Positions 48,677 through 57,871 are shown, numbered from the stretch's first letter. The stretch is 64,000 nt of DNA from Chromobacterium phragmitis (GCF_003325475.1 NZ_CP029495.1:682001-746000), one strand, 5' to 3'. Numbers and translations are program-made. Notes: generated by a model from the sequence alone, not told the origin.

Positions 48677-49036
48677 TCAGCCGCCGGCCTTCTTCGCCTG
48701 AAAACCCTGCTTCAGCAGTTCGGCGACCACGGTCTCCACGTGGTCGCCCTGAATCTCCAGCACCCCGTCCTTGACCGTGCCGCCGCTGCCGCAGCGGGTG
48801 CGCAGCTGTTTTCCCAGTTTGGCCAGCGCCTCGCCGATCAAAGGCACGCCCTTCACCACCGTCACCGCCTTGCCGCCGCGTCCCTTGGTCTCGCGCGATA
48901 CCCTGGCCACGCCATCCCCGGCCGGCGAAAGCTGCGCCTTGCATCCGCACTGCGCCAACGGCAGCCGGCACGCGGGGCACATTCGCCCATGCTCGGTCGA
49001 ATACACCAGCCCGCCCATTTTCTCTTCTCTTGCCAT
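48677..49036 (-). CDS. yciH: SUI1/eIF1-like translation factor (YciH family)
   Basis: A 119-residue protein. N-terminal Cys-rich segment (CPACRLPLAQCGCKAQ) with four cysteines that could bind a metal, followed by the SUI1 domain (TVVKGVPLIGEALAKLGKQLRTRCGSGGTVKDGVLEIQGDHVETVVAELLKQGF). Bacterial YciH has been linked to start-codon fidelity and translation inhibition under stress. Start MAREEKMGG has GCGGAGG upstream. Convergent with ppsR. Confidence 0.92.
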   Translation of the reverse strand: MAREEKMGGLVYSTEHGRMCPACRLPLAQCGCKAQLSPAGDGVARVSRETKGRGGKAVTVVKGVPLIGEALAKLGKQLRTRCGSGGTVKDGVLEIQGDHVETVVAELLKQGFQAKKAGG

Positions 49037-49187
49037 CGTTTCCTCCGCCCTCAACCCGCGGCCATGCCATGCAAGCAAGGCATGATCTCAGGCTATGCCA
49101 TTGTTTATTTGTAAAATTTCTGTCAATTCAAGAACAATAGCAATTATTCGCTCTCAAATATTGTGAATATTACCGCCAGAGAGCGCC

Positions 49188-49493
49188 ATGAACCTGCCCG
49201 ACTTCAACCTGCCGCCCATCGCCGATTCTCGCCGGACCCAGCCCCTGCGCGTAAATGGCGTGGACTCCGCCGGCTTCGGGCAAAGCACCAGCCAGCGCGA
49301 GCAGGCGGAAATGCTGTTCCGCCGCATCTTGAATCATCCCCAATTCGAGCCTTCCCCCCACTCCCAGCCCACTAAGCCTTTCTCGCTGCTGTCAGACGCA
49401 GGACTGAGCACGCTGGAATTCGCCAGGCGTCACACCCTGGTGGCGACGGAACGCCGCGCAAAACGCGCTGAAGGATTGATAGCCTACGGCTAA
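49188..49493 (+). CDS. Hypothetical small protein overlapping the 3' end of the AraC gene
   Basis: A 101-residue ORF without a family I recognise. It starts MNLPDFNLPPIADSRRTQPLRVNGVDSAG after a weak purine-rich site and an AT-rich upstream stretch that could hold a promoter. Its last 102 bases lie antisense to the end of the araC-type gene, whose C-terminus there looks genuine. No signal peptide or membrane segment. Either a real small gene that was extended by loss of a stop codon, or a chance ORF; I lean slightly to a real N-terminal part. Confidence 0.35.
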   Translation: MNLPDFNLPPIADSRRTQPLRVNGVDSAGFGQSTSQREQAEMLFRRILNHPQFEPSPHSQPTKPFSLLSDAGLSTLEFARRHTLVATERRAKRAEGLIAYG

Positions 49494-50159
49494 GGCCGCC
49501 GCGCCCACCTCGCTGCCTGCGTTCAGCGCCTGGACGGCGGCCAGCATTCTGGCCTGCAACAGCCAGTTCCCGAACGACAAGCCCACATGCCGGGCGAACA
49601 TCCGAGTCAACGTCGCCCTCGAAAAGCCATGCTCCGCCGCCAGCGCATCCAGCGTCCACGGCCGATCCAGGCTTGCCAACACCTGCTGGCACATGCGCCT
49701 CAGCCGCGGCTCGTCCGGCAACGGCAGCCGCTGAGGCAGGCTCTCCAGTTGCGAAAACTCGTCGACAATCACCTGCGCCAGCCGGCTCCGCTTTCCCTCC
49801 CACGCCAACGCCTCGTAAGCCAGCATCCGCTCCAGCATCGGACCGAGCAGCCGCGTAGCCGGCGCGATCAACACCCGCTCCGGCGCAGACTCGAATGCCG
49901 CGCCGTCGACATACGCCGCGATACCTTCCAAATCCGACACCGCTTCCGCGCTATGCTCCACGCCGGCGGGTATCCAGCCGGCCTGGCCGGCGGCCAGCAG
50001 CCAGCGCAGCGACGCGCTTTGGCACAGCATCGCGCCGCGCCGCAAGAAGATCAGCTGTCCGGCAGGATGCGCGTGGCTGCGCTCTCCTTGGCGGGAAACC
50101 GCCGTCAAGGCCAGACAACGAAATGGGGGCTCGCGCACAACTTGATCCGATAAAGACAT
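49392..50159 (-). CDS. AraC family transcriptional regulator
   Basis: A 255-residue regulator. N-terminal cupin-like sensor (SHAHPAGQLIFLRRGAMLCQS, GWIPAGVEHSAEA) and C-terminal AraC double helix-turn-helix (about 155-255: WTLDALAAEHGFSRATLTRMFARHVGLSFGNWLLQARMLAAVQALNAGSEVGAAALAVGYQSFSAFCAAFRRHQGVTPGEFQ). This plan fits the short regulators that control an adjacent divergent gene. Divergent from the SnoaL-like gene with a palindrome between them. Confidence 0.9.
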   Translation of the reverse strand: MSLSDQVVREPPFRCLALTAVSRQGERSHAHPAGQLIFLRRGAMLCQSASLRWLLAAGQAGWIPAGVEHSAEAVSDLEGIAAYVDGAAFESAPERVLIAPATRLLGPMLERMLAYEALAWEGKRSRLAQVIVDEFSQLESLPQRLPLPDEPRLRRMCQQVLASLDRPWTLDALAAEHGFSRATLTRMFARHVGLSFGNWLLQARMLAAVQALNAGSEVGAAALAVGYQSFSAFCAAFRRHQGVTPGEFQRAQSCV

Positions 50160-50179
50160 AGTTTGAATTTATAGCGATA

Positions 50180-50192
50180 ACGAATCATTCGT
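50180..50192. promoter_or_regulatory. Palindrome between the AraC and SnoaL-like genes
   Basis: ACGAAT-C-ATTCGT, a perfect 13-base palindrome 20 bases upstream of the AraC start and ~60 bases upstream of the divergent gene; candidate regulator site. Confidence 0.4.
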
Positions 50193-50253
50193 AAAGCCTT
50201 TACAGTTTCTCCATCGCAACAGCGCATCCGCGCCACCACCCAGGAGAAACCTC

Positions 50254-50655
50254 ATGAACAAACAAAACGACGCGCTGGCCCTCGTCCGCGGCATGTTCGC
50301 CGAGCTGATCGAAGCCGGCCGCAACGACGACGACGCCATCCTGCGCTATATGAGCCCCGATTACCGCCAGCACGTGGATGGCCGCGATCTGGATCTGGAC
50401 CACTTCCGCGCCCACTTGCGCAAGCAACGCGAGGTGGTGGAGAAAATGGAAGTGCACTTCCTCGCGGTGGCCCAGGACGCCGACAGCGTGCTCACCCACC
50501 ACCAAGTGCGTGTCCACAAGAAAAACGGCGAAACCCCGCTATTCCAGGTATTGGCCCACTTCATCATCCGCGACGGGCGTATCGCGGTCTGCGACGAATT
50601 GACGCGTCAGCTGGAAGGCTCTACCGCCGACAGCGACCTCGGCTCGCGCCACTGA
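50254..50655 (+). CDS. SnoaL-like/NTF2-fold protein
   Basis: A 133-residue protein with the cone-shaped NTF2/SnoaL pattern: an N-terminal helix (DALALVRGMFAELIEAGRNDDDAILRYMSPDYRQHVDGRDLDLDHFRAHL) followed by beta strands (VHFLAVAQDADSVLTHHQVRVHKKNGETPLFQVLAHFIIRDGRIAVCDELTRQL). Such proteins include polyketide cyclases, isomerases and ligand-binding proteins. Divergent from the AraC gene, likely its target. Good AGGAGA site. No clear terminator separates it from the trpS leader. Confidence 0.8.
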   Translation: MNKQNDALALVRGMFAELIEAGRNDDDAILRYMSPDYRQHVDGRDLDLDHFRAHLRKQREVVEKMEVHFLAVAQDADSVLTHHQVRVHKKNGETPLFQVLAHFIIRDGRIAVCDELTRQLEGSTADSDLGSRH

Positions 50656-50703
50656 CGCGCGCCGGGCTTGACGTCGGCATCCGCGCCGTGTTCAGATGAA
50701 GGC

Positions 50704-50739
50704 ATGAATACCGCACCCGCTTTCGCAATCCGATTTTGG

Positions 50740-50757
<18 letters not shown>
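50704..50757 (+). CDS. Tryptophan attenuator leader peptide of trpS
   Basis: A 17-residue ORF, MNTAPAFAIRFWWWRLY, ending TAG, with three consecutive TGG Trp codons at 50737-50745. It sits 127 bases upstream of trpS and directly before overlapping hairpins and a terminator, the arrangement of ribosome-mediated attenuation leaders. Stalling at the Trp codons would expose an antiterminator. The ribosome site is weak (GAAGG, very close to ATG). Three Trp in 17 residues is far above chance for a random ORF. Confidence 0.85.
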
Positions 50758-51906
<1,149 letters not shown>

Positions 51907-51918
51907 TCGAGGATGGCC

Positions 51919-52224
51919 ATGGAACAGATTTACCAGTGCCAGGATCTGGATGAAGTCCGGGAGCAGATAGATCGCGTCGACCGCGCGCTGGTGGCGCTGA
52001 TCGCCGAGCGCGGCATCTACGTGCGCCAGGCCGCGGCGTTCAAGCATAGCCGAGAGGAAGTCGAAGGCGGCAGGCGCGTCGATCAGGTGATGCGCCGGGT
52101 GGAGCGGCTGGCCGGCGAGCTGGGCGCGGACGCCGCGCTGACGGCGGCGGTTTACCGCACCATGATCGAATACTTCGTCGCCGACGAGATGGCTGTCTTC
52201 CGCGCCCGCGCGGGCAAAGATTGA
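51919..52224 (+). CDS. Chorismate mutase (AroQ/PchB-type fold)
   Basis: A 101-residue all-helical AroQ-class protein. The pattern CQDLDEVREQIDRVDRALVALIAERGIYVRQAAAFKHSREEVEGGRRVDQVMRRV has the usual catalytic arginines and lysine (VREQID, AERGIYVRQAAAFK), and the last helix is YRTMIEYFVADEM. It could be a chorismate mutase (to prephenate) or an isochorismate-pyruvate lyase like PchB; the short length fits either. ATG 51919 has a GAGG site six bases upstream and is favoured over ATG 51913. It follows trpS by 12 bases, so both should share the Trp attenuator. Confidence 0.85.
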   Translation: MEQIYQCQDLDEVREQIDRVDRALVALIAERGIYVRQAAAFKHSREEVEGGRRVDQVMRRVERLAGELGADAALTAAVYRTMIEYFVADEMAVFRARAGKD

Positions 52225-52257
52225 GGCCCGGACCAGGCTTGCCTACAATCCTGGCCA

Positions 52258-52280
52258 GGCGGCCGCGCTCCGCGGCCGCC
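52258..52280 (+). other. Very stable hairpin in the creA leader
   Basis: GGCGGCCGCG / CGCGGCCGCC ten-base GC arms with a three-base loop, 34 bases after the chorismate mutase stop and 23 bases before creA. No T-run follows. Confidence 0.4.
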
Positions 52281-52302
52281 GCCCGCATGCGGAGAATGCC
52301 GG

Positions 52303-52770
52303 ATGAAGATGAAAACAACCGCCCTGCTGCTCGCCTGCCTGTCTTTGCCGGCGCTGGCGGAAGAAGTGGGGGAAGTGTCCACCACGTTCAAGCTGCTCAG
52401 CCCCAACGACAAGGTGGTGGTGGAGGCCTTCGACGACCCTTCGGTGCAAGGCGTGGCCTGCTACGTGTCGCGGGCCAAGACCGGCGGCTACAAGGGGGCC
52501 CTGGGCTTGGCCAAGGATCCGTCCCGCTTCTCGGTGGCCTGCCGCCAAGTCGGCCCCATCCGCTTCAGCGGCCCCGTTCCGCCTCAAGAGCAGGTATTCA
52601 AGGAAGGCGCGTCTTTCGTATTCAAGCACGTGCGGGTGGTGCGCATCGTGGACGCCAAGCGCAATGTGCTGACCTATCTCACCTATTCCGACAAGCTGGT
52701 GGACGGCAGCCCCGACAACGCCATCACCGCGGTAGCGGTGCTGGACCAGAAGATTCCGCTGAAAAAGTAG
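52303..52770 (+). CDS. creA: CreA family protein
   Basis: A 155-residue exported protein (signal MKMKTTALLLACLSLPALA). The family pattern is clear: VGEVSTTFKLLSPNDKVVVEAFDDPSVQGVACYVSRAKTGGYKGALGLAKDPSRFSVACRQVGPI and VFKHVRVVRIVDAKRNVLTYLTYSDKLVDGSPDNAITAVAV. It has two conserved cysteines. The biochemical function of CreA is unknown; in enterobacteria it sits beside creBCD, which are absent here. Confidence 0.9.
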   Translation: MKMKTTALLLACLSLPALAEEVGEVSTTFKLLSPNDKVVVEAFDDPSVQGVACYVSRAKTGGYKGALGLAKDPSRFSVACRQVGPIRFSGPVPPQEQVFKEGASFVFKHVRVVRIVDAKRNVLTYLTYSDKLVDGSPDNAITAVAVLDQKIPLKK

Positions 52771-52791
52771 CCATCGCAAGCTATTGATAGT

Positions 52792-52813
52792 GATCATGTT
52801 TTTTAACATGATG
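52792..52813. other. Hairpin between creA and the MBL hydrolase
   Basis: TCATGTT-TTTT-AACATGA, seven-base arms between convergent genes. T bases are in the loop and no T-run follows, so terminator function is doubtful. Confidence 0.35.
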
Positions 52814-52817
52814 ACCA

Positions 52818-53594
52818 TCATTCAAACGACAGCGTCGCCCTCCAGCCGTCGTAGCCCACCTCCACGCCTGGCGGGCAGCGCTCGCTCAGCGCGCGGTATT
52901 CCAGCTTGTGCGTCATGTGGATCAACACAGTGCGGCGCGCGCCTATCCGCTCCGCCCATGCGAAAGCCTCGTCCACTGACAGATGCGAGGGATAGGGATC
53001 ATCGTTCAGGCAATCGAGAAACAACAGCTCCAGCCCCTCGAGCAAGGGCAGGCTGTCGTCCGGAATTTTCGACAGGTCGGTCAGCCAGGCCATGCTCCCT
53101 ATCCGCCACCCAAGGCAAGGCCAGCTGCCATGCAGCAAGGGAATGGGGGTCAAGGCCACGCCCTGGTGCAGGAAAGGCGCGCTCACCGTTTCAGGCAGCA
53201 GCACCGGCTTGTCCCACATCTTGGACGGCGGCAGCAGCGCGTAGCCAAAGCGCTCGCGGATATTGGAGATGGTAAACTCGTTGCCGTACAGCGAAATCGG
53301 CCCCTTTTTCAGGTAACAGAAGGCGCGCAGATCGTCGATGCCGTTCAGGTGGTCGGCATGCGGGTGGGTGTACAGCACCGCGTCCAGCTGGCGCACGCCC
53401 TCCCGCAGCGCCTGCTGGCGCAGGTCGGGCCCGGTGTCGATCAGAAAACCGAGCTCGCCGACGCGCACATAGGCGCTGGCGCGGGTGCGCTTGTTGCGGA
53501 CGTCGTCCGATTGGCAAGTGGGGCAGCCGCAGCCTATCGCCGGCGTGCCGGAGCTGGAACCGCAGCCCAGAATGGTGACTTCTAAAGCGCTCAC
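52818..53594 (-). CDS. MBL-fold metallohydrolase (PhnP-like phosphodiesterase)
   Basis: A 258-residue metallo-beta-lactamase-fold enzyme with active-site motif H77-x-H79-x-D81-H82 (THPHADHLNG) and GCGCPTC (C22-C27), a second-metal cysteine site as in PhnP. EVTILGCGSSSGTPAIGCGCPTC and FLIDTGPDLRQQALREGVRQLDAVLYTHPHADHLNG fit the cyclic-phosphodiesterase branch. No phn genes are nearby, so the substrate is open. Slightly longer than PhnP. Confidence 0.85.
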   Translation of the reverse strand: MSALEVTILGCGSSSGTPAIGCGCPTCQSDDVRNKRTRASAYVRVGELGFLIDTGPDLRQQALREGVRQLDAVLYTHPHADHLNGIDDLRAFCYLKKGPISLYGNEFTISNIRERFGYALLPPSKMWDKPVLLPETVSAPFLHQGVALTPIPLLHGSWPCLGWRIGSMAWLTDLSKIPDDSLPLLEGLELLFLDCLNDDPYPSHLSVDEAFAWAERIGARRTVLIHMTHKLEYRALSERCPPGVEVGYDGWRATLSFE

Positions 53595-53610
53595 GACACT
53601 CCTCGCTTGA

Positions 53611-53994
53611 TCACTGGCACAGCTGCGCCCGCGCCGCCGGCGTCGCCGTCGAACCGCCGGCGCAAACCGGCTGGCCGCCAGGGCCTATCTCGCAGCCGCC
53701 GCCTGGCGCGGCCGCGCAATGCGGCGCGCCATCCGGCCCCAACACGCACAGTCCCGGCCCGGCATAAAAACTGCCGCGGGCGCGGATGACCCCGCCGCCG
53801 GGATAAGGCGAGCAAAACAGATTGCCGAACTCATCGGACACGCAGGCGCCCGCGCCGCAATAAGCCTGCCCCTGGTGCACCACCGCCTGGCCGCCCGGCT
53901 GCGCGCAATAGCTGCGGCCGTTCAGATTGACGCAGTTGGCGAGAGCCGACGCCCCCCACAGCAGCGAAATCAAGGCGAGGCGAAGCATGCGCAT
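53611..53994 (-). CDS. Cysteine-rich secreted protein of unknown function
   Basis: A 127-residue protein with a Sec signal peptide (MRMLRLALISLLWGASALA; cleavage before NCV). The mature ~107 residues hold ten cysteines in Gly/Pro-rich sequence with repeated short patterns (YCAQPGGQAVV, YCGAGACVSDEFGNLFCSPYPGGGV, GGGCEIGPGGQPVCAGG). It looks like a disulfide-bonded, repeat-like secreted or surface protein. I do not recognise a family. Seventeen bases separate it from the MBL gene downstream; good GGAGAG site. Composition fits the genome. Confidence 0.7.
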   Translation of the reverse strand: MRMLRLALISLLWGASALANCVNLNGRSYCAQPGGQAVVHQGQAYCGAGACVSDEFGNLFCSPYPGGGVIRARGSFYAGPGLCVLGPDGAPHCAAAPGGGCEIGPGGQPVCAGGSTATPAARAQLCQ

Positions 53995-54008
53995 GGCCGG
54001 CTCTCCGT

Positions 54009-54779
54009 TCAGGGTTTCGCCTTGGCGAACAGGCGGAAGAAATTGTCGGTGCTGGCCCGCGCCACTTCATCGAAGGGAATGCCGCGCAGCTGGGCGACGC
54101 ACTCCGCCACGTGGCGCACATAGGCGGGCTCATTGGTCTTGCCGCGGAACGGCACCGGCGCGAGGTAAGGCGAGTCGGTCTCGACCAGCATGCGCTCCAG
54201 CGGCACCTTCTGCGCCACTTCCTGCACCTGCTTGGCGTTCTTGAAAGTCACCACGCCGGAGAAGGAAATGTAGAAACCCAGCGCCAATGCCGCTTCGGCC
54301 ACCTCCCAGGTTTCAGTGAAGCAATGCATCACGCCGCCGCATTGCTCGGCATGCTCCTCCCGCATGATGCGGATGGTGTCGGCGGCCGACTCCCGGGTGT
54401 GGATCACCAGCGGCAGGCCGACGCGCTTGGCGGCGCGGATATGGGTGCGGAACCGCTCATGCTGCCAGGCCAGGTCGCCCTTGCACCAGTGATAATCCAG
54501 CCCGGTCTCGCCGATGCCGACCACCCGCGGGTGCGCGGCCAGCTCGACCAGCTCGTCCTCGCTGTACTCCTCGGCCTCCGGGTCGTCGGGATGCACCCCC
54601 ACCGTCGCGTACAGATTGGGGTGGGTTTCGGCCAGCGCCAACACCTGCGGGTACTTGGGGCGGCTGACGCCTATCACCAGCGCGTGGGTCACCTGGTTCT
54701 GGCGCATATTGGCCAGCACATCGGGCATGCGCTCGGCGAGGTCGGGAAAATTGATGTGGCAGTGGGAATCGATCAACAT
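54009..54779 (-). CDS. ycfH: TatD family hydrolase (YcfH-like)
   Basis: A 256-residue TIM-barrel metal-dependent hydrolase/DNase. Motifs: LIDSHCHINFPDLAE, TVGVHPDDPEAE, VGIGETGLDYHWCKGDLAWQHERFRTHIRAAKRVGLPLVIHTRESAADTIRIM, GVMHCFTETWEVAEAALALGFYISFSGVVTFKNAK and LVETDSPYLAPVPFRGKTNEPAYV. Family length. Lies in the pilZ-holB-tmk-mltG cluster, a conserved arrangement in proteobacteria, on the same strand with a ~57-base gap to pilZ. Confidence 0.94.
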   Translation of the reverse strand: MLIDSHCHINFPDLAERMPDVLANMRQNQVTHALVIGVSRPKYPQVLALAETHPNLYATVGVHPDDPEAEEYSEDELVELAAHPRVVGIGETGLDYHWCKGDLAWQHERFRTHIRAAKRVGLPLVIHTRESAADTIRIMREEHAEQCGGVMHCFTETWEVAEAALALGFYISFSGVVTFKNAKQVQEVAQKVPLERMLVETDSPYLAPVPFRGKTNEPAYVRHVAECVAQLRGIPFDEVARASTDNFFRLFAKAKP

Positions 54780-54836
54780 GGTCGGCGGCAGAAAAAACGT
54801 GAATCCGGCCGACAGGATATCACGTGCGCCCCGGCC

Positions 54837-55214
54837 TCACATGGTATGGGTGGGGCGGCTAGAGTTGAGCACGCCGCCCAGCAGCGCCTCGATCTTGTCC
54901 TTGGCCTGCTTGCCGGCGTCGCCGGAGACGAATTCCACGCCCACCCCCTGCACCCGGCTGTTGTTGGCCCCGCCCGGCGTGATCCACACCACCTTGGCCT
55001 GCACCGCGATGCGCTGCGGGTCTTCCATCAGCGTCAGCAGCAGGAAGACTTCCTCCCCCAGCTGCATTTCCTTGTTGGTGGGAATGAAAATGCCGCCGTT
55101 GCGCAGAAAGGGCATGTAGGCGGCGAACAGCGCGCTGCGCTCCTTGATGTGCAGCGACAGCACCCCGGGGCGGTTGGGATTGTTCAAGTCCGGCCGGTTG
55201 TTGGCTGCGTCCAT
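54837..55214 (-). CDS. pilZ: PilZ domain protein (type IV pilus type)
   Basis: A 125-residue single PilZ domain: GVLSLHIKERSALFAAYMPFLRNGGIFIPTNKEMQLGEEVFLLLTLMEDPQRIAVQAKVVWITPGGANNSRVQGVGVEF. The N-terminal RxxxR c-di-GMP motif of canonical PilZ domains is not visible, as in P. aeruginosa PilZ itself, which acts in pilus assembly with PilB and FimX. The position next to holB-tmk is the same as in Pseudomonas. Confidence 0.9.
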   Translation of the reverse strand: MDAANNRPDLNNPNRPGVLSLHIKERSALFAAYMPFLRNGGIFIPTNKEMQLGEEVFLLLTLMEDPQRIAVQAKVVWITPGGANNSRVQGVGVEFVSGDAGKQAKDKIEALLGGVLNSSRPTHTM

Positions 55215-55233
55215 GCGAGGCCCTTTATCGCGC

Positions 55234-56238
55234 TCAGCCGGCCTTGCCGCCGGCGAAGATCTTCAAGTAGTCCATCAACACCGCCTCCAGCTGCAGGCGG
55301 TTGTTCAGCGTATGTTGCGAAAACGGCGCCAGCGCGGTCAGCGCCTGCTGGCACGCCATCAGCTGGATGGCGTCGCAGCGCGGCGCCAGCGCGGCCAGCG
55401 TCCTTTCCTGATCTGGATAATAGCGAACCCGGCCGGCCAGGCACAGCGCCGCCAAGTCATGCAGCCATTTCTGCAGCCAGGACAACGGCTGCAGCAACGA
55501 CAGCTGCTTGTTCTTGTCCGCCAGCTCCGCCAGTTGCAGCATGCCGGCGAAACTGGGCTGGCCCAGGCCGCGGACGAACTGGCCTCGCAGCGCGGCGAGC
55601 TCGGGGTCGTGATCGAACAAGGGCGCGCCGCCGTTGTGCGCCAGCTCGACCTCGGCATTGGCCACGCCCTGTTCCTGCAACCAAGCCAGGGCGGCGCTCC
55701 CGGCCGGCCGGGTCAGCGCGAACTGGCGGCAGCGGCTGCGTATCGTCGGCAGCAGGCGTTGCGGAGAGTGCGACACCAGCAGGAACAGCACCGACTCCGG
55801 CGGCTCCTCCAGGATTTTCAGCAAGGCGTTGGCGGCGGCCAGATTGAGGTTCTCGGCCGGCTCCACCAGAATGACCCGCCGGCCGGCGCGGTGAGCGGTC
55901 AGATGGGCGAAATCGATCACCTCGCGCACCGCCTCGATCTTGATCTGCGGCAGTTTGCGCGTGGTCTTGGCCTCCTTGCCCTCATCTTCCTCGTCGGCGA
56001 ACGGCGACAGGCGGCGGAAATCCGGATGAGTGCCGCTGGCGAACCAGCGGCAGCCCTGGCACTGGCCGCAAGGCTGGTGTCCTGCGGCCGGGCTTTCGCA
56101 CAACAGCGACTGCGCCAGATGCTCGGCGAAGGCCCGCTTGCCGATGCCGGCGCCGCCGGTGAACAGCCAGGCGCCCGGCATCCGCTCGCGCTCGGCGGCA
56201 AGCCGCCTCCAGTCCCCGTCCTGCCATGGATACAACAT
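55234..56238 (-). CDS. holB: DNA polymerase III subunit delta'
   Basis: A 334-residue clamp-loader subunit. N-terminal AAA+ fold with GGAGIGKRAFAEHLAQSLL, zinc site HQPCGQCQGCRWFASGTHPDFRRL, IEAVREVIDFAHLTAHRAGRRVILVEPAENLNLAAANALLKILEEPPESVLFLLVSHSPQRLLPTIRSRCRQF. Start MLYPWQDGDWRRL shares one base with the tmk stop (TGATG). It places the clamp with the other tau, delta subunits. Confidence 0.95.
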   Translation of the reverse strand: MLYPWQDGDWRRLAAERERMPGAWLFTGGAGIGKRAFAEHLAQSLLCESPAAGHQPCGQCQGCRWFASGTHPDFRRLSPFADEEDEGKEAKTTRKLPQIKIEAVREVIDFAHLTAHRAGRRVILVEPAENLNLAAANALLKILEEPPESVLFLLVSHSPQRLLPTIRSRCRQFALTRPAGSAALAWLQEQGVANAEVELAHNGGAPLFDHDPELAALRGQFVRGLGQPSFAGMLQLAELADKNKQLSLLQPLSWLQKWLHDLAALCLAGRVRYYPDQERTLAALAPRCDAIQLMACQQALTALAPFSQHTLNNRLQLEAVLMDYLKIFAGGKAG

Positions 56239-56882
56239 CAGCGGCGCTCCAGCAGGTGTCGCAGGTGGGTTGCGATATCGGCCTGGATCTCGTCGATGCC
56301 GCGGCTGGCGTCCAGCACCGCGAAGCGTTGTGGCTCCGCCGCCGCGCGCCGCAGATAGGCGTCGCGCGCGCGCTGATGGAAATCGGCCGCCTCCTGTTCG
56401 AAGCGGTCCAGCTGGCGGGTGCCGGACATCCGGCCGGCCGCCACTTCCAGCGGCAAGTCGAACAGCAGGGTCAGATCCGGCTGCAAACCGCGCTGCACCC
56501 ACTCCTCCAACGCGCGGATGCGCTCGAACGGCACGCCGCGGCCTCCGCCTTGAAACGCGTAAGTGGAGTCGGTGAAGCGGTCGGACACCAGCCAGCGGCC
56601 GGCGGCCAGCGCCGGCTCGATCACCTCGGAGATATGCTGTTGGCGGCCGGCGAAGGCGAGCAGCGCCTCGGCATCCAGCGAGACCACGGTGTCCGGGGCC
56701 AGCAGCAGTTCGCGTATTTTCTCGCCCAACGGCGTGCCGCCCGGCTCCCGGGTGAACGCGGCATCGACATCGCGATTCGCCAGCCAGTCGCGGATGAAGG
56801 CGAGATGGGTGCTCTTGCCTGCGCCGTCGATGCCCTCCAAGGTGATGAAACGGCCGCGTCGGACCTGCTGCGCGCTGCTCAT
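56238..56882 (-). CDS. tmk: Thymidylate kinase
   Basis: A 214-residue P-loop kinase converting dTMP to dTDP. Motifs: FITLEGIDGAGKSTHLAFI (Walker A), FTREPGGTPLGEKIRELLL, DRFTDSTYAFQGGGRGV (DR motif), and LPLEVAAGR. Start lies four bases inside mltG and the stop overlaps holB, so the three are coupled. Confidence 0.97.
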   Translation of the reverse strand: MSSAQQVRRGRFITLEGIDGAGKSTHLAFIRDWLANRDVDAAFTREPGGTPLGEKIRELLLAPDTVVSLDAEALLAFAGRQQHISEVIEPALAAGRWLVSDRFTDSTYAFQGGGRGVPFERIRALEEWVQRGLQPDLTLLFDLPLEVAAGRMSGTRQLDRFEQEAADFHQRARDAYLRRAAAEPQRFAVLDASRGIDEIQADIATHLRHLLERR

Positions 56883-57871
56883 TGCTGGCCTTTCTTCAGA
56901 ATGTATTTGCGCACCGCCTGGTTGTGCTCGTCCAGGGTGCTGGAAAACTGAGAGCTGCCGTCGCCGCGGGCGACGAAGTACAGCGCGTCGGTTTCGGCCG
57001 GCTGGGCCGCCGCGTAGAGCGCGGCCTTGCCCGGCATCGAAATCGGCGTCGGCGTCAGGCCGGCGCGGGTGTAAGTATTGTACGGCGTATCCCGGCGCAG
57101 GTCGGCCTTGCCGATGCTGCCCTGGTAACCCTTGCCCATGCCATAGATCACCGAGGGGTCGGTCTGCAGCCGCATGCCCTTCTTCAGCCGGTTGACGAAC
57201 ACGCCCGCCACCATGGGACGGTCGGCCTCGCTGGAGGTTTCCTTCTCGATCAGGCTGGCCATGATCAACAGCTCGTATGGCGTGCGGTAAGGCAGATCGG
57301 TCCGCCGCGCGGACCAGGCGGCCTCCAGCTGCTGCGCCATCGTGGTGAAGGCCTGTCGGAACAGATCGATATCGGACGAACCGGGCGTGAACAAATAGGT
57401 GCTGGGGAAGAACAGCCCTTCGGGATTGATGCCTGCCAGATCCAGCTTCTCCATCAACGCGGCGTCGCTCATCTTCTGCGAATCGTGCTTGATGTCCGGA
57501 TTGCGGTCCATCGCCTGCCGCAGCTGGCGGAAGGTCCAGCCTTCGATTGAAGTCAGGCTGGCCTCGTCCGGATGGCCCTGCACCAGCCGGTCCAATACGT
57601 CCAGCATCGACTGCCGTCCCTCCAGCCGATACAGGCCGGCCTTGACCTTGCGGTCGGCGCCCGACAGGCGGGACAGCGCCACCATCAGCTGGCTGCTGCG
57701 GATCGCACCATCCTTTTCCAAAGCGTGGGCGATCTGCTTCATCGTGCGATTGGGCCCCACCAGCAGCTTGTAGCCGCCGTCCGGCATCGCCACCGGCGAC
57801 AGCGCGTTCCAGGCCAGCCAAGCCGCCGCGCCCAGCAGCAGCAACAACAGAAGTCGGAAAATCTTCTTCAT
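56879..57871 (-). CDS. mltG: Endolytic murein transglycosylase MltG (YceG)
   Basis: A 330-residue inner-membrane lytic transglycosylase proposed to terminate glycan strands. A single N-terminal membrane helix (IFRLLLLLLLGAAAWLAWNAL) anchors the periplasmic YceG domain with the catalytic Glu in LLIMASLIEKETSSEADRPMVAGVFVNRLKKGMRLQTDPSVIYGMG and the C-terminal DTPYNTYTRAGLTPTPISMPG. First gene of the mltG-tmk-holB-pilZ-tatD run; pabC, often upstream, is absent here. Confidence 0.95.
   Translation of the reverse strand: MKKIFRLLLLLLLGAAAWLAWNALSPVAMPDGGYKLLVGPNRTMKQIAHALEKDGAIRSSQLMVALSRLSGADRKVKAGLYRLEGRQSMLDVLDRLVQGHPDEASLTSIEGWTFRQLRQAMDRNPDIKHDSQKMSDAALMEKLDLAGINPEGLFFPSTYLFTPGSSDIDLFRQAFTTMAQQLEAAWSARRTDLPYRTPYELLIMASLIEKETSSEADRPMVAGVFVNRLKKGMRLQTDPSVIYGMGKGYQGSIGKADLRRDTPYNTYTRAGLTPTPISMPGKAALYAAAQPAETDALYFVARGDGSSQFSSTLDEHNQAVRKYILKKGQQ

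Noticed and set aside
50668..50697. Promoter TTGACG-18-TCAGAT just before the Trp leader peptide
   Set aside because: The -10 is poor and would place the start almost on the leader ATG, leaving no ribosome site; the true promoter is probably upstream or read-through from the SnoaL-like gene.
54111..55847. Plus-strand ORF across tatD, pilZ and holB
   Set aside because: It spans three well-identified genes of the opposite strand and has no motif.
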